A DNA stretch of 64,000 nt from Heliocybe sulcata (GCA_004369045.1 ML213514.1:232596-296595), one strand, 5' to 3'. Shown: positions 10,999-23,239, numbered from the stretch's first letter. Numbers and translations are program-made. The notes: generated by a model from the sequence alone, not told the origin.

Positions 10999-12211
10999 AT
11001 GGGAGGCACCCGCGCCGCCAAGGAGGTTTACTTCGTCAAGCTGAAGGACCTCATCTCCAAGTACCGTAAGGGTCCCGTTTACTTGGAGACGACTCATTTT
11101 GACTGTTTCCCCAGCCTCTATCTTTTTGGTTAACGTCGACAATGTCGGCTCCAATCAGATGCACCAGATCCGTGTTGCTCTCCGTGGCAAGGGTGTTGTT
11201 TTGATGGGAAAGAACACCATGGTCCGCCGTGCCATGCGTTCGATCATCTCTGAATTCCCCCAGCTCGAGCGTCTCCTCCCCTACGTCAAGGGTAACATCG
11301 GTTTCGTGTTCACGTCTGCGGACTTGAAGGAGATCCGTGACCTGATCACTGCCAACAAGGTCGCTGCGCCTGCCCGTGCTGGTGCGCTTGCTCCAAAGGA
11401 CGTTTTCGTCAATGCCGGTAACACTGGTATGGAACCCGGCAAGACCTCTTTCTTCCAGGCTCTTGGTATCCCAACCAAGATCGCCCGTGGCACCATCGAA
11501 ATTGTCTCAGATATCAAGGTTGTCGTGGCTGGTACCCGTGTCGGTCCTTCCGAAGCGGCCCTGCTCAATATGTTGAACATCTCTCCGTTCACCTACGGTA
11601 TGAGCGTTGTCCAGATCTTCGACTCTGGAAACGTCTTCTCTCCGGACGTCCTCGACATTGGTGACGATGAGCTGCTCGGTCGCTTCGCCACTGGTATCAA
11701 GACCATTGCCGCCTTGTCTTTGGCCCTCAACTACCCGACTCTCGCATCTGTTACCCACTCCCTGGTCAACTCCTACAAGAATCTGATCGCAGTTGCTTTG
11801 GCCACTGAGTACAGCTTCGAGGGTGCCGAGAAGGTGAGTTGTTGCCACTCCCACAACACTACCGATGCGAAGTCCCATATGATTGTCCTATACACTGAAA
11901 ATACTGAGGTGTCCAAGGGACACGTGCTGAATAAAAATACTACTCGATATTTCGGGATGATGGGCATCATACTCCTGTTCTATACCCACTTACTGACCTC
12001 TCCCACCAGGCTAAGGAGTACCTGGCGAACCCAGAGGCATTCGCTGTCGCCGCTGCTCCGGCTGCGGAGGCGGCTACTTCTGCCGACGCTCCCAAGGAGG
12101 AAGAGAAGGAGGAGGAGAAAGAGGAGTCCGACGATGACATGGTACGTAGTTCCGACAGCTCAAATACTGCCGTTTCTGACACTCGTTTAGGGCTTCGGTC
12201 TGTTCGACTAG
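10999..12211 (+). CDS. RPP0: 60S acidic ribosomal protein P0 (uL10)
   Basis: Exons 10999-11065, 11115-11833, 12010-12141 and 12191-12211 give 312 residues, the normal P0 length. The start [19 protein letters not shown], the core [18 protein letters not shown] and [11 protein letters not shown], and a charged tail ending SDDDMGFGLFD are diagnostic. P0 anchors the P1/P2 stalk on the 60S subunit; the shared C-terminal peptide recruits elongation factors. That peptide's GFGLFD is encoded alone on a 21-nt last exon. Intron 2 is 176 nt, long for this window. It was checked for a box C/D snoRNA and none was convincing. Confidence 0.95.
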
Positions 12212-12751
12212 GTGTCATCTTGAACAGCTGTCTTTCGGTCGCAATTCATGTATCTGTAGCCCCGTCATGTCATATGAATGCAATGATGCTTTGCTTTCCT
12301 CACGCTTACCGTCGGTGGATTGGACGCGGTTTGAATTGCGCTGTGGCACAGTACTTGTTGCCTGAGCACGCTTTACTTCTCAGGGTTGCCCTGCCCTGGA
12401 TCTGCCTTGTCCTGAATGCGAGATGCGACTGACGGATCATCGATCAGCGGGTGCAGAACTACATTTGACACAAGGACGTGTGCAGGAGAAGGCGGTCGGG
12501 GTGCAGCGGGCCGGGTTCTACGCTCATCCAAATCAATTTGCAAACACCCGATTGGTCATCCAAGTCGCCGCCGTGAGTGCGCTGTCGTATCATTAGTCTC
12601 CCGAGCCTCATTCAAATTCATATTCAAATCCATGTAAACCTTACACTTGCCTTGCTTGTTAAGTCGGGGGGCGACTCTTTGATTTCCAGCGACTATATAA
12701 CATGCTGCTCGAGAATTATAGACGGCGCTCACCCCCTGCAACTTGTACCCT
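12212..12751. promoter_or_regulatory. P0 3' region and arsenic-gene promoter with TATA box
   Basis: The first half should be the P0 3' UTR. A TATATAA box lies at 12,694-12,700, about 55 bases upstream of the ATG of the arsenic gene, a suitable spacing for a TATA-driven and possibly inducible promoter. No further coding sequence seen. Confidence 0.5.
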
Positions 12752-14490
12752 ATGGCTTACTCCGACGGCGTCTTGCTACAGACTGTTCATGTCGCTTACA
12801 GCGCAAAGGCCAGAGAAGGTGTTGACACCAAATGTGCAAATATTTTCTATCTCACTACACATTACTCTTGGGTCTCACTTGTTCGCGTTGTAGATGCCAA
12901 TACCGTGGCCACTGCCTTCGGATATACCCTCGAGGAACTACAGTCCATCCCGGCTGAAGCCAATCTCGGGTTGAGTTGCGGCAACCCTGTGGCGTCCGCT
13001 ACAATAAAGAAGGTCAGAGATTTCCTGTGGTCTCAACGTCCCTGACATAACGTTCTCGATGATAGGGAGAGTACGTCCTTGACCTGGGTTCCGGCGGGGG
13101 CATCGACGTCCTTCTGGCCGCCTCCAAGGTGGGGCCGAACGGACAAGCCATCGGCCTGGACATGTCTGCCGTAAGTACATGCATGCTTGCCGTTCTTCTT
13201 GCCATCACGCTCATGACCGGGTCCGATGTTCGCAGGACATGATATCCCTTGCCCGACGCAACGCCGCGAAGCAAGGTCTGACACCGCCTCAAGTGTGCTT
13301 CGTGCAGGCCTCCCTTACCGAGCCTCTACCGGTCGTCTCGGACTCCATCGACTGTATCCTGTCAAACTGCGTTGTAAACCTGCTGCCTACCTCGGGGAAA
13401 GCTGCCATCATGAAAGAAGCGATGCGGGTGTTGCGACCTGGAGGCAGGGTTGTATTTCATGATGTCCGTCTCTACCGCCTATGCCATCTGTGATATGTCA
13501 GTCTGATGATGGCTCTAGATCATCGCCAAACAGCCCCTGCCTGCGGAGATAGCAAATGACCTGTCCGCATACGTCGGTTGTATTGCTGGTGCCATCACCT
13601 TGGAACAATATCGAGCCATTCTCGGACAGGCAGGTTTTCGTGGTAAGACAATATCCTCATCATCTCCGGCAATGATGAGACCTCAATTCCTGCGGCAGAT
13701 ATATTATTTGTGGATACCAGGACGGACATCAACGTGTATGCCTTGTCGGAGACGAGTGGCAGCAATGGGTGTTGCCCGCCGACGGCTGGTTGCTGTGCCC
13801 CAGCCGCTCCGTCGACCAAACCAACTTTCGATGCGAACGCTTGGGTCGGTAAGTGCACACTCGTGATGGAGAAGATCTGACATGGACGTGGGATACCAGC
13901 GTCGTACCAGATCTATGCTGTGAAGCCTGGCGACCAGGCTGGTAGCACCGCCGTTGATAGACCGGCGAATGCCTTGCAACGTTGGTGGGATGCTTTCCCT
14001 ACTGCGCCGTCGGGAATTCCGCAGATCTCTGCGGAAGAAGTCGCGAATCTAATGAAGAAGGGCTGTCCGGGACAAGACTTTGCTGTTATTGATGTTCGCC
14101 GTGACGATCACAAGGTATGCGTAGAATGAACGCCGAGTTTTGGTGCGGGATACTGAGTTGCAAGTAGGGTGGGCACGTCAAAGGGAGTCATCAATGGCCC
14201 GCGCAAACCTTTTACAACGACCTCCCCGAGTTCATCAACACGTTCGGGCGCACGTCAAAGGTAATATTTTATTGCGGAAGTTCCACTGGCAGAGGACCCC
14301 GTTGTGCCGGCTGGTAAGATGCACAGTTGTGAGATTTGAATAACTAGTCACATTCATGTTCGTTCTAAGGTACCAAGGCCGCCTGCAGGAACTGGGACTC
14401 TCCAGCTCTGCTGCATTGGTGTTGGAGGGCGGCTTCAAAGGTTGGAAAGAGCTGTATGGGGAGCAGCGCGATCTCACCGCTAGGGACTGA
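12752..14490 (+). CDS. Arsenite methyltransferase fused to an Acr2/Cdc25-type rhodanese domain
   Basis: Nine exons are inferred: 12752-12818, 12894-13012, 13066-13170, 13236-13463, 13519-13642, 13699-13848, 13900-14114, 14168-14313 and 14370-14490. They give 424 residues. Residues 1-270 are ArsM/AS3MT-like: [18 protein letters not shown] (C51), VLDLGSGGG at 66-74, SNCVVNL (C142), YVGCIAGA (C194), and a paired-cysteine stretch CCPPTAGCC at 239-247. These three single cysteines match the arsenic-binding set of ArsM. Residues about 305-424 are a Cdc25/Acr2-type rhodanese: [17 protein letters not shown], then [11 protein letters not shown] with the C372-x5-R378 phosphatase/arsenate-reductase loop, and a VLEGGFKGW end. 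The methyltransferase converts As(III) to methylated species with SAM. The C-terminal loop is what Acr2 uses to reduce As(V) to As(III), so one chain may do both steps. The far N-terminal cysteine of some ArsM proteins is absent. Arsenate reduction is inferred; a sulfurtransferase or a catalytically inert rhodanese is possible. Confidence 0.82.
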
Positions 14491-15443
14491 GCGGAGGCAG
14501 AAGTATCATTCTTTGGTACTTCGAATCGTCAAGGACACGGACTTGTTGAACGTTACGTTGGGTTCCAGATCTCATTTCTTCTTCATGTAAATTAGACACA
14601 TTGTTGGAATTTGAGACTGTGCGTATTGAAATACAGCAACCAAGCTCACTGATAGGAGGGAAGCGGCCGTATATAATTGATATATTTCTACGATGTACGC
14701 ATCGTCTATTCGATCTTATTTCAACAGAGACAGTGCGCCGGGTACGAAGAGGCAGGGATGGCGTTCTTTCTTTTACTACGTCGTGTTTGAAGCTCAGACG
14801 AAGACTCCGCGATGCGGCAGCGACTGTGGCACGTGGCGTGCTTCTTTGTTGCAAGAACGAGCCAGGATTAGTAGACTTGCTGGCGGACGTCTCCTCAGTG
14901 AATCCGAGTAGGCGGGCAACGGGAGTTCACAGGGAGGGTTTACCGGTTGTTCAAGCGATTGCCTATTCCCCTTCTTGTCCAAAGGATATGCTGTTCATAC
15001 AAAGAGAGGCAGCCATCACAGTACTTACTGTGTATACGTGTGACGTCCAGTATACCAGGTATCAGTGCGATACGCGAGATTCTGGCTATCCCGAATCCCG
15101 ACAGCCTGACCGCGACCTCTCCAGCTTCGAACTACACACCAATTCCTCGTGCCATACAATTAAATGCTACACTGTAGTGTTCTACAAGAATTAGACGCCT
15201 ATGTCAAACCTGTCGCCCTGGAAGTGAAAAAACCCTAAGCCTCTCTACCTAGCTGAGTATGCCCGCACAAACGGAGTGAGCCTGTCACCACTATTTTAAA
15301 ACGACAGATCGCAAAGAATATATGAGAGATTAAAGCATAGCCGACCATGTGTCAAAAACTACATGGTCGAACTAGCGTAGATGCCAAGAACCTGTATCGC
15401 CAGCAATGAAGAATCCATGAAACGCACGAGCTTTGTAAACCTG
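14491..15443. other. Intergenic stretch between arsenic gene and Zn2Cys6 regulator
   Basis: About 950 bases between two genes whose 3' ends face each other. Long open frames here (for example on the plus strand from 14,601) lack codon-position bias, domains or splice support. I see no repeat and no RNA gene. Confidence 0.5.
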
Positions 15444-18400
15444 TTATAGGGGGTCGAAGGATCTAGAGCCATGAAAACTGGGATCGAAATACATGTTTCC
15501 TTCACGATCCGTATATGTGTGGACGAGGGCGGGGTCGGGGGCTTCTTGATAACCAGGTGGAGGAGACGGGCCCATAGGAATGCCAGGTTGGAAAAAGGTG
15601 GACGACCAGGGTGCCCAAGGAGGAGAGCTGTCGGCGCTCATCCCTTCGTACCCAGAGTAGAATTGACCGAGGTCGCCATCGTACTCCACACCCAACATGT
15701 CTCCTAAATTCTGTGCAGCATCAGCTGTGTCCCCGGGCATTTGCTGGCCATGTGTGGCTCCTGTCTGTGTGGAGGCGGTGCCCTCATGTACAGCACGGTA
15801 GTGTGTCGGCGGATCGGCGACGGACATCGACGGGCCTAGTGAATCATCGGGCCGGAGCTTCACTCCATTCAGGAGCTGCCAGGCGTTGTGAGCGCTGGGC
15901 CACACCGACTGTATTCATGATCAGCTAGAGGGCCGTCGAGGTAATTCAGCTAGTTACCTTCATCTCATCTAATGCAGCCAGACATTGTGACCATCCGAGA
16001 TACGCTCCCTTGTTCGACTTCCGCAGCATCACTATAAGGACGAAGTCAGCCTTCGCTTTTATCAGCGCATTCTTCACTGACATGTCGCAGCGTGCATGAT
16101 TCTAAAAACATGTGTAAGTCTCGCCGAAATAGTCTCCAATGTTGACGTACCCGGCGCTTTGAATATAGGGAATCAGAATGGGTGAAGTGCGTTGAAGACC
16201 ATACTTGATACGATATTCGTCGACTACGAAGGTGAGTGTCAGAGCAGACGACTGCGGCAAGTGCCTTACCTAAAGTGCTGATGTGAGCTGCGGACGACTG
16301 ACAAGCGTCTAGACATTGCACCGTCACGGGAGATCTACCAGTATAGTCATGCGCGAAGAGACTGGAAGTCGGTGCTTTGCTTCGAATGATTTGTCAGACC
16401 AAAATGTATTCTACTCACCGTTCCATCCGAGAGGGGAGACTAGGAAGAACGTAGGAGTCAGCCAGCGAAAGACTCTGCTACGCATCAGGGCCCACCATGC
16501 ACGGTTCAGAAGGAGTATAGCCGACCAATACTGTACATTTAGTAGGAAGACATGAGGTGCAGGGGGTTTCGATTTCTCGTATCTTAAGGATTGCGGTAGC
16601 TCGTTGTACCACTGACTCAGATTTGATTGCAGCTGAGTCAGGCTGGCCCGCTTGGACCCGTTGGCCGATTGGCGAACTGGATACATATTCCTGATGATGT
16701 CGCTGACGATCATAGCTAAGGAGATGTGAGCGACGACATGCAGTACACATACTAGAACTAACATAGGGAGGCTGAATGCCGGAAGCAGCTGGAGGTATTG
16801 CTCTGAACGGGTTCGTGCGGAGCGTCACCGTCCTCCGTCACTGGCCAGAGCTCCTCATCTTCTTCCTGGAATCAGAGATCATGTATCAGGAAAGATGGGT
16901 AGGGATGACGAAGACAGCAAACCTTGTCTACTTCTGGAAGTTCCAGGTCCGAGTCATTGCGTCCGATCGACATTGGCCTCCCTAGCATAAGCGCTTCAGC
17001 TGAGCGGTGGAGCATCCACCATCACTTGGTATACCTACCCAAGAAAGAACATATATGTCTTCGGAGAGCGTATTTAGACAGAGCAGGTTCCTATAACGGG
17101 GAAACTCACGCTTCAGCGATACAGCACGACCACCATATCCGCTTTCTGACTCCGCTTTCGACAGCCGAAAACATCTCGGAACCCCCAAGCCGCCAGTTAT
17201 CCGCCGCCCGATTCAATCCGAGGTCTTGCGCCTAATTGCAGAGTTCGAAGCCGAACAAGTATCGCGAGATGTGCAGACTAACCATTCGTATAGCAATCCC
17301 TTGACGAAGGAGATATCACATTAAGTCTCATAACCCTGTAATTAGCTAGAGGCCTACCTATATAAAGCCATGCACGCTCCGGGGAACCTGTCGAAACTGT
17401 CAGTGAAAGCCTCAGAAAGTCGGGTCCCATCATACCCATAGCAATCTCATGCAGCCCAATGAGTAGTAGAGCCTTACAGACGAGTGGTTGACTGTGCTCG
17501 ACATTTCGTCCTAGACATCCATTTGTTAAATTAATGGTGTACGAATTGACACTTGCATAACCTACGGAGGATCTTCATCGCATCGGCAAAGTAATGACTG
17601 TCGCTTTCCGACTTCTCCTTAGACGATAGGATAGTTTCCGAGACGGAGAATATAGCAAGTAGGAGTAATATCCATATGCGAGTGCCGGTCTGAGATGACC
17701 TACGGTCCCGGTAAAGGACTTCGCAGAAAGAAAGTAGAAGAAGCGACATACAGTTCACTGTTGGACATATGGTCAGTAAGGTGCCCACGGCTGCCCGACT
17801 CTGGACAGACATACACTGATCCGGATTCAAATTTCTTGAGAAATAAGGGTTTGTGGATGACAGGCAGCGTGGGATTGATATACGCGAAATACAAATCCAA
17901 CAGCCTCTGCTGTGTCTTCAGATCTGGCGTCTTGACGTTGAACTCTTCACTGTCTGCTGGAGGACTCGTCCCCAAGAGAGCCCGAGCCAATGGGAAGTTC
18001 CTGAAAGCAGGCTAAGTTATGCGAAGGGTTAGCAAAAGGGAAACCGTCCGCACCAGATGCCGCCCGCGCGGAAGTCATCCGTTCTCTCATTGCGGCCTAG
18101 GAGATGCAGTCCGCTAGCCTTGCCATGGTATCGAACCTACGATTAGAAGCCATTAGTTAATCCTGTGGTATTGACTAACTTGATATGCCATCGGGGGGCA
18201 AGGCCGTTCCTCACCTCCTTTTTCTCATCCAGGGAAAGTTGGCCAAAAGCTTCCGAGCCCTCGTCATCGCTCGTCCATGACGCTTCGGTGGCGTCTGGGA
18301 TGACGTATTGGAGGACAGAGATTAGCCGGAGCAGAATTCACGGATGAGACTCTTACTCGGCGCTGGGTCCATCGTATACATTCTACTGAAATCAGGACGA

Positions 18401-19427
18401 CCCTCCGGCACAGAGAAACTATCGTCCAATCTACGTTTTTGCGCTGGAGGTTCACTGGATGAGGCGCCAGGCTCAGGGTTCTGGTACTGGGAGGACGACG
18501 ACGTGGACGACCTCGGCTCCAGAGGTGAATAGTTGGACTGAGTGGGCGTGCTGAGCAAGTCGCCCAGATGGTCACGCCATTGCGATACTTCCTCCGGAGT
18601 CATCGTGCGATCTGGATCGGGTCATCAGCAGCTAGTGAGGCAACATACGTGGCGGAAGAGAGACCCTGTACGAAAGAGACAAATTCCCGGGATACCCTAG
18701 ACTGTCGATTTGCTCGAGCAGGCCCATGAGGCTGAGGGACAGTTTGCTCGCCATAAAATAAATCTTCCATGCTAGGAAACGACGAGTTCATGGCTCTGCC
18801 TGTAGAACCCTGTAAAGCGAAACGGTAATGAGCTCCGGCGACATAATGGAGAGCCAGAGGACGCACAAACGGGCCGATGTCAATCTTGTTCAGGACCTCA
18901 CGAGCTAGAGCATCCTGTCGGAGAGTCGAGATAACCGCTTGCGCTCGCGGATCCGGAGATGCGAGGACAGCGCCTAGCATCGATTCAGCCAGGTACCATC
19001 GCTGCTCGAGAGCATGTATGTATCCCTTGGGCGGTCCTCGCTTATGAGTAGGGCCTGGGTACACGGTTGTTAGGCAGCTTCACAGTGGCAGGTATGTTTA
19101 CTCTGTACCGAGAAAAGTGCAATCTGAAGCGCGCAATTAGAGATCGCGTCAGCCTCTCAGCGGCACCCACACGTTAAGCACCTACCGATACCAGCGGCGG
19201 TACAGCTCTTGCAAGCGCTGCCTTCTTCTGCGGGCTCACATTTGTTCTTAGTTTTGCGACAGCGATCGCAAGCTAACACGTCTTCAATAACGGGCTATTT
19301 TTTTTATTCATGAAATAAAGCCCATACCTCTGCTACTGCGCTTCTTCACGGTTGATCCAAGCGGTGCCTCCGGTGTGAGTTCGTTTTCCGAATCACCGGG
19401 GGTATGAAGGGGTCCAGGAGCAGACAT
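15444..19427 (-). CDS. Zn2Cys6 transcription factor with fungal-specific regulatory domain, microexon-rich
   Basis: Minus-strand gene with about 23 exons. The first eight are 19427-19328, 19272-19186, 19123-19109, 19054-18665, 18611-18357, 18294-18215, 18136-18054 and 18000-17815. The zinc cluster spans exons 1-3: ACDRCRKTKNKC, then ACKSC and DCTFL, followed by the THKRGPPKGYI linker. The middle homology region follows, with VRYHGKASGLHLLG, YFAYINPTLPVIHKP, LLLIGLHEIAMG, AWLYIGIAIRM and AQDLGLNRAADNW. The tail has a DACQSSAAHIS helix, SVWPSAHNAWQLLNG and a Pro/Gly/Tyr-rich C-terminus. This is the xylanolytic-activator (XlnR)-like branch of fungal regulators; it should bind DNA in the nucleus, but target genes cannot be read from the window. 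At least six coding exons are 30 nt or shorter (15 nt at 19109-19123, 30 at 17358-17387, 17 at 17283-17299, 20 at 17039-17058, 20 at 16082-16101, and one of about 21 near 16,430). An upstream in-frame ATG at 19,508 is a less likely start. Confidence 0.78.
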
Positions 19428-19508
19428 GTACAAGCACGAAGAGATACCACACCGTTGCGGGTCGCTGCACCTACGTAGCACGTGATCAGGCGGGACAACG
19501 TTGTGCAA

Positions 19509-21318
19509 CGCGCACTAAATTACGGTGCGAACTATTGAAAATTCTTGGGTGGAAAAGCGAGAAAGGAGCAGACAAGATGACTCTGTGCGGACAAAGACAT
19601 GAGAACGGTTGTGACAGTCAAATATAAGCGGGGCGGAATTAAGCTGACCAGAAATTGCGTTCGAAGGACTGACGTGTACCTACCGACTCAGATTCTGTGA
19701 TGTTTACCGAATGACTGGGATGCGTAACGGCTTTCCCGACAAGTTCTGCTCCGGAAGTAAGTAATTAAGGCTGGCGAGAGCCGGTCACGTGGTCAGCGCA
19801 GCGGAATAAGAGTGACCCTCCGATGTAGTAACGCCGAATAAGGCAAGCATTTGAACCAGCATGAAGATACAAATCCGTTCTTGGTCTTGTTAATTTCGCT
19901 GGTCGACGTCCCGTGCTTACTGCCAGCGTGCAAGTCCAGTCACTCATAGCCTGTGCGCGCAATTACGACGAGTTTAAAACATGCAAGCTGAGGGGGCTCA
20001 CTGCTGACACCCCGAGTCCATCCGACAAATCCTTGGGATCCGACATGGAAGGCCGTTTCTCCTACTCATGTTCGTCTGGACTGGGCACATAATAACGCGT
20101 CAGCCACGTTGGATATCCTTCCTCACTCTCGAGGAAATGATTCGGGACTCAGACCGAGAGGAAATGATTCGGGACTCAGACACTGATGCCTCTTGTTCGA
20201 CGCTCAATTTCTCTCCGGATGGATCTACGTGGCAGTCATCTCGTTCACGCCCCGGAACGATGATCTGTGATCTATTTGGGTAGTTAACGCTGAGCCAGAA
20301 CATTACGTGGCAGTCCACGTTCGCATTGAGGTACAGAGGACGGATGCACTATGCAGGACAGGACGACCCAGGAAAGGTACAGACCCCATTTGCCTCCACC
20401 ATAGTGCTATACCGCTCAATCTCCGCAGCTGGAATCCAGACAGATTGACGCGTCGTTGCTCCGCTGGCGAGGACTTCCAGGACTCACCTTATCCTTCCCG
20501 GACCATCGCTGCAGTTACCACATGCGTTCTGGGTATTACTTGGTGCGGACACTATGGACCGCTCGTAATTTGCAACGGGTCATACATTCAACGCAGACGT
20601 CCGGCAGCCGGCTCCCCGAGTCTTGTCTGTTATCTTCATGGGATATCGTACAAGACGCCGAACGTAAGTCGGGACATCATAGTCAGCCCAAAAATTGACT
20701 GGCATTCTGCAGCATCTCAGCTTCGAGGCCTAGGCATTTCCGCTTCCTTCGATTGGGATCCGGCAGCTAGTCGGCGACGGACACGTTGCTGGGCTATGAA
20801 GCGATCCAGTACAGCCAACAGAAATAGCAGGGGACGGGGTAAGGCCAAGCCGACAAGAGTCAGTGGAGCAAGTCAAGCACGCGAATACGAAGAGCAACCA
20901 AGATGTTCCTGGACTTGCTAGCTCAGGACAGCTGAGGTTGCTCCAGACATCAGAGACAAGTTTTATACAAAAGGACCGCGGTGATTAACTGGATGCTACT
21001 GTCAGTCGGCAGAAATTACGAGAACTGACGCGGACCTACTTCCGGGTCTTCTTTGTCCCTGCTCCATCAGACCATGTATATCCCCCTTCTAGTGACTCAC
21101 ATTGCCTCGGAGCTACCAATCGTGCCAGAGATGTCGTCCAATGTCCCTAGCCTTATACCTTGAAACAGATCATATAGCGATGCATTCCAGCTTCTCGGAG
21201 GATTTTTTCGAGAGATAGCATAACTAGTGTTGCTTATGTAAGCAAACTCCTGTGCTCCAATGCGATCAATACCCGCCGCAATCTCGCACTGACTACTGAC
21301 TGGTGACTGACGCTCACG
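19509..21318. other. Long intergenic stretch, no confident gene
   Basis: About 1.8 kb between the divergent Zn2Cys6 regulator and SERINC. It contains a tandem duplication of a 27-base unit (roughly 20,131-20,184) and a short frame reading TLNFSPDGSTW, which resembles one WD40 repeat. No further repeats of that kind, splice-consistent exons or RNA genes were found. Confidence 0.45.
20131..20184. repeat. Two-copy tandem duplication of a ~27-base unit
   Basis: The block GAGGAAATGATTCGGGACTC occurs twice in a row, separated by a few bases. It looks like a simple local duplication with no visible function. Confidence 0.7.
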
Positions 21319-23239
21319 ATGGGCTTGCTGCTGTCTCTGCCGTTAACTGGTGTGCTGGGTTCAGTGGCGACATCATGCATTGCAGGCGTAGCGTTTTGCT
21401 TCACATCGACTGCAGGTCAGTATCTGAATCCGCTGCGGATTGGTAGTTGTGGCTGAGATGGAGGGGCAGCGTCGATGTTTTGCAAGTCTTGTAACTGCAA
21501 TTCGTCCATTGCAACCCGCGTCGGGTTTGCCGTATGTAACATCGTATCCTCTAGCAGACTATGCATTGAAGCTTTGGAACCTTCGTGATAGATAATATTC
21601 TGTTTGAACTCCATGCTGGCATGGCTGATGAAGACGCCTTTCGCTATCAAAATGATCGAGAAATGGAGTTATGACTACATTAAGATGGAATGTGAGAAGG
21701 ATAGATGCTATGGAGTTCTTGCAGTAAGTCCTTCGAGGGTGGGGAAGCCGTCTGCGCGCCTGACTCCGACCGTCCTTAGGTGCATCGGTTCTGCTTTGCT
21801 CTATCTCTATTCCACGGCATTTTGTCATTGGCGCTCGTTGGAATCAAGGACACACGGGATAAGAGAGCCGCTCTACAAAATGGGTGAGTAACAGTCGACC
21901 TTAGATCCGTACGTTCATGACTTAACAACCTCGTAGCTGGTGGGGCCCGAAGGTGCTATTATGGCTCGTCCTCGTCCTCATTTCCTTCTTCATTCCCAAT
22001 GGGTTCTTCATTTTCTGGGGCAACTATGTCTCCTTGGTCGGCGCCACCATCTTCATCTTGCTCGGGCTCGTCCTTTTGGTCGACTTTGCACACTCCTGGT
22101 CCGAGACTTGCCTAGAGAACTGGGAAAACTCCGACTCGAGTCTCTGGCAATGGATTCTGGTTGGATCCAGCTTCGGCATGTACGCTGTGACAATCACGCT
22201 GACAGCGCTGCTCTATACCTTCTTTGCCGGGTCGGGGTGCACGTTGAATAGATTCTTCATCTCGTTCAACTTGGCGCTCTGCGTGATCGTCACGATACTA
22301 TCGGTGCACCCCGTCATTCAGGAACATAATCCTCGGTCGGGATTGGCGCAGGCTAGCATGGTCGCAGCGTATTGCACCTACCTCATCATGTCCGCCGTCG
22401 GAAACCATTCTCACGCGTCGTGCAACCCGCTGCGCAAGGGTACTGCCCAAGGAGCTCAGACGACGACGGTGGTGTTGGGTGCTATCTTCACCTTCGTGGC
22501 TATTGCATATTCTACCAGCCGTGCGGCCACGCAGAGCAGGGCTCTGGTTGGGAAGAATAAACGTGCTATTCAGCTTCCTATCGACAATGATTTGGAGGGC
22601 CACTCCGAGTTGGGTATTGTCAGCAGCCAGCCTGGTCGAACTGAATCACCGAGGTACCAAGCCCTTTTGGCGGCTGTAGAAGCTGGGTATGGGGTAATAT
22701 TTGCTAATTAGATATACACTCCTGACGAGTATTGTATTTAGTGCTATCCCTGCTTCTGCTCTGAACGAAGATGAGGAAGAAGAGGAAGAGGAAGAGGTTG
22801 TGGGAGATACGAGAGACGATGAGCGCTCGGGAACCCGATACAACGTCAGTCTCGCTATATGCTCCGTCTGCTGCGTCTAACAAGTATCTCGTAGTATTCC
22901 TGGTTCCACGTGATATTTGCGATTGGATCTATGTATGTTGCGATGCTGCTCACGGACTGGTACGTTGCATTGGCTACGACTCTCGGTTGCAACGCCTGAC
23001 GTAACTTGGTTCTACCAGGAATGTTGTAAAGCAGACAGGCCCATCGGATCCCGACCAAGATGTCTATATTGGACGTTCTGAAGTCGCTATGTGGATGAGA
23101 GTGGTCTCAAGCTGGGTCTGCATGTTATTGTACATCTGGAGTCTTGTGGCTCCGGTGTTGATGCCTGACCGGTGAGTGATCTTCGAAATCGTATGATAGC
23201 GAGGAGCTGAGACCAGGTTCAAGCTTTGGCGATATCTAG
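21319..23239 (+). CDS. TMS1: SERINC/TMS1-family multi-pass membrane protein
   Basis: Exons 21319-21415, 21470-21531, 21592-21723, 21780-21883, 21937-22686, 22742-22844, 22895-22959 and 23019 onward give about 490 residues. Family blocks are clear: start MGLLLSLPL, FCKSCNCNSSIATRVGF, MLAWLMKTPFAIKMIEKWS, GWWGPKVLLWLVLV, IPNGFFIFWGNYVS, VDFAHSWSETCLENWE, and a late YSWFHVIFAIGSMYVAMLLTDW. About ten transmembrane helices are visible, plus an acidic cytosolic loop near 22,765-22,800 with seven consecutive Glu. SERINC proteins act in lipid scrambling at plasma and vacuolar membranes, and earlier work linked them to serine incorporation into lipids. The 3' end is ambiguous: the frame reaches TGA at 23,173-23,175, but that stop lies in a perfect GTGAGT donor. 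Splicing 23172-23211 would instead end the protein in SSFGDI at 23,239. Confidence 0.9.

Noticed and set aside
11834-12009. Possible box C/D snoRNA in the long P0 intron
   Set aside because: A GATGATGGGCATCAT palindrome and CTGA words occur, but no C box (RTGATGA) and D box with terminal stem at proper spacing.
14601-15194. 197-codon open frame downstream of the arsenic gene
   Set aside because: No domain, no splice-consistent neighbour, composition unlike nearby coding exons. Probably chance.
20198-20283. WD40-like TLNFSPDGSTW in the long intergenic stretch
   Set aside because: Only one repeat-like unit; no WD dipeptide end and no further blades on either side.
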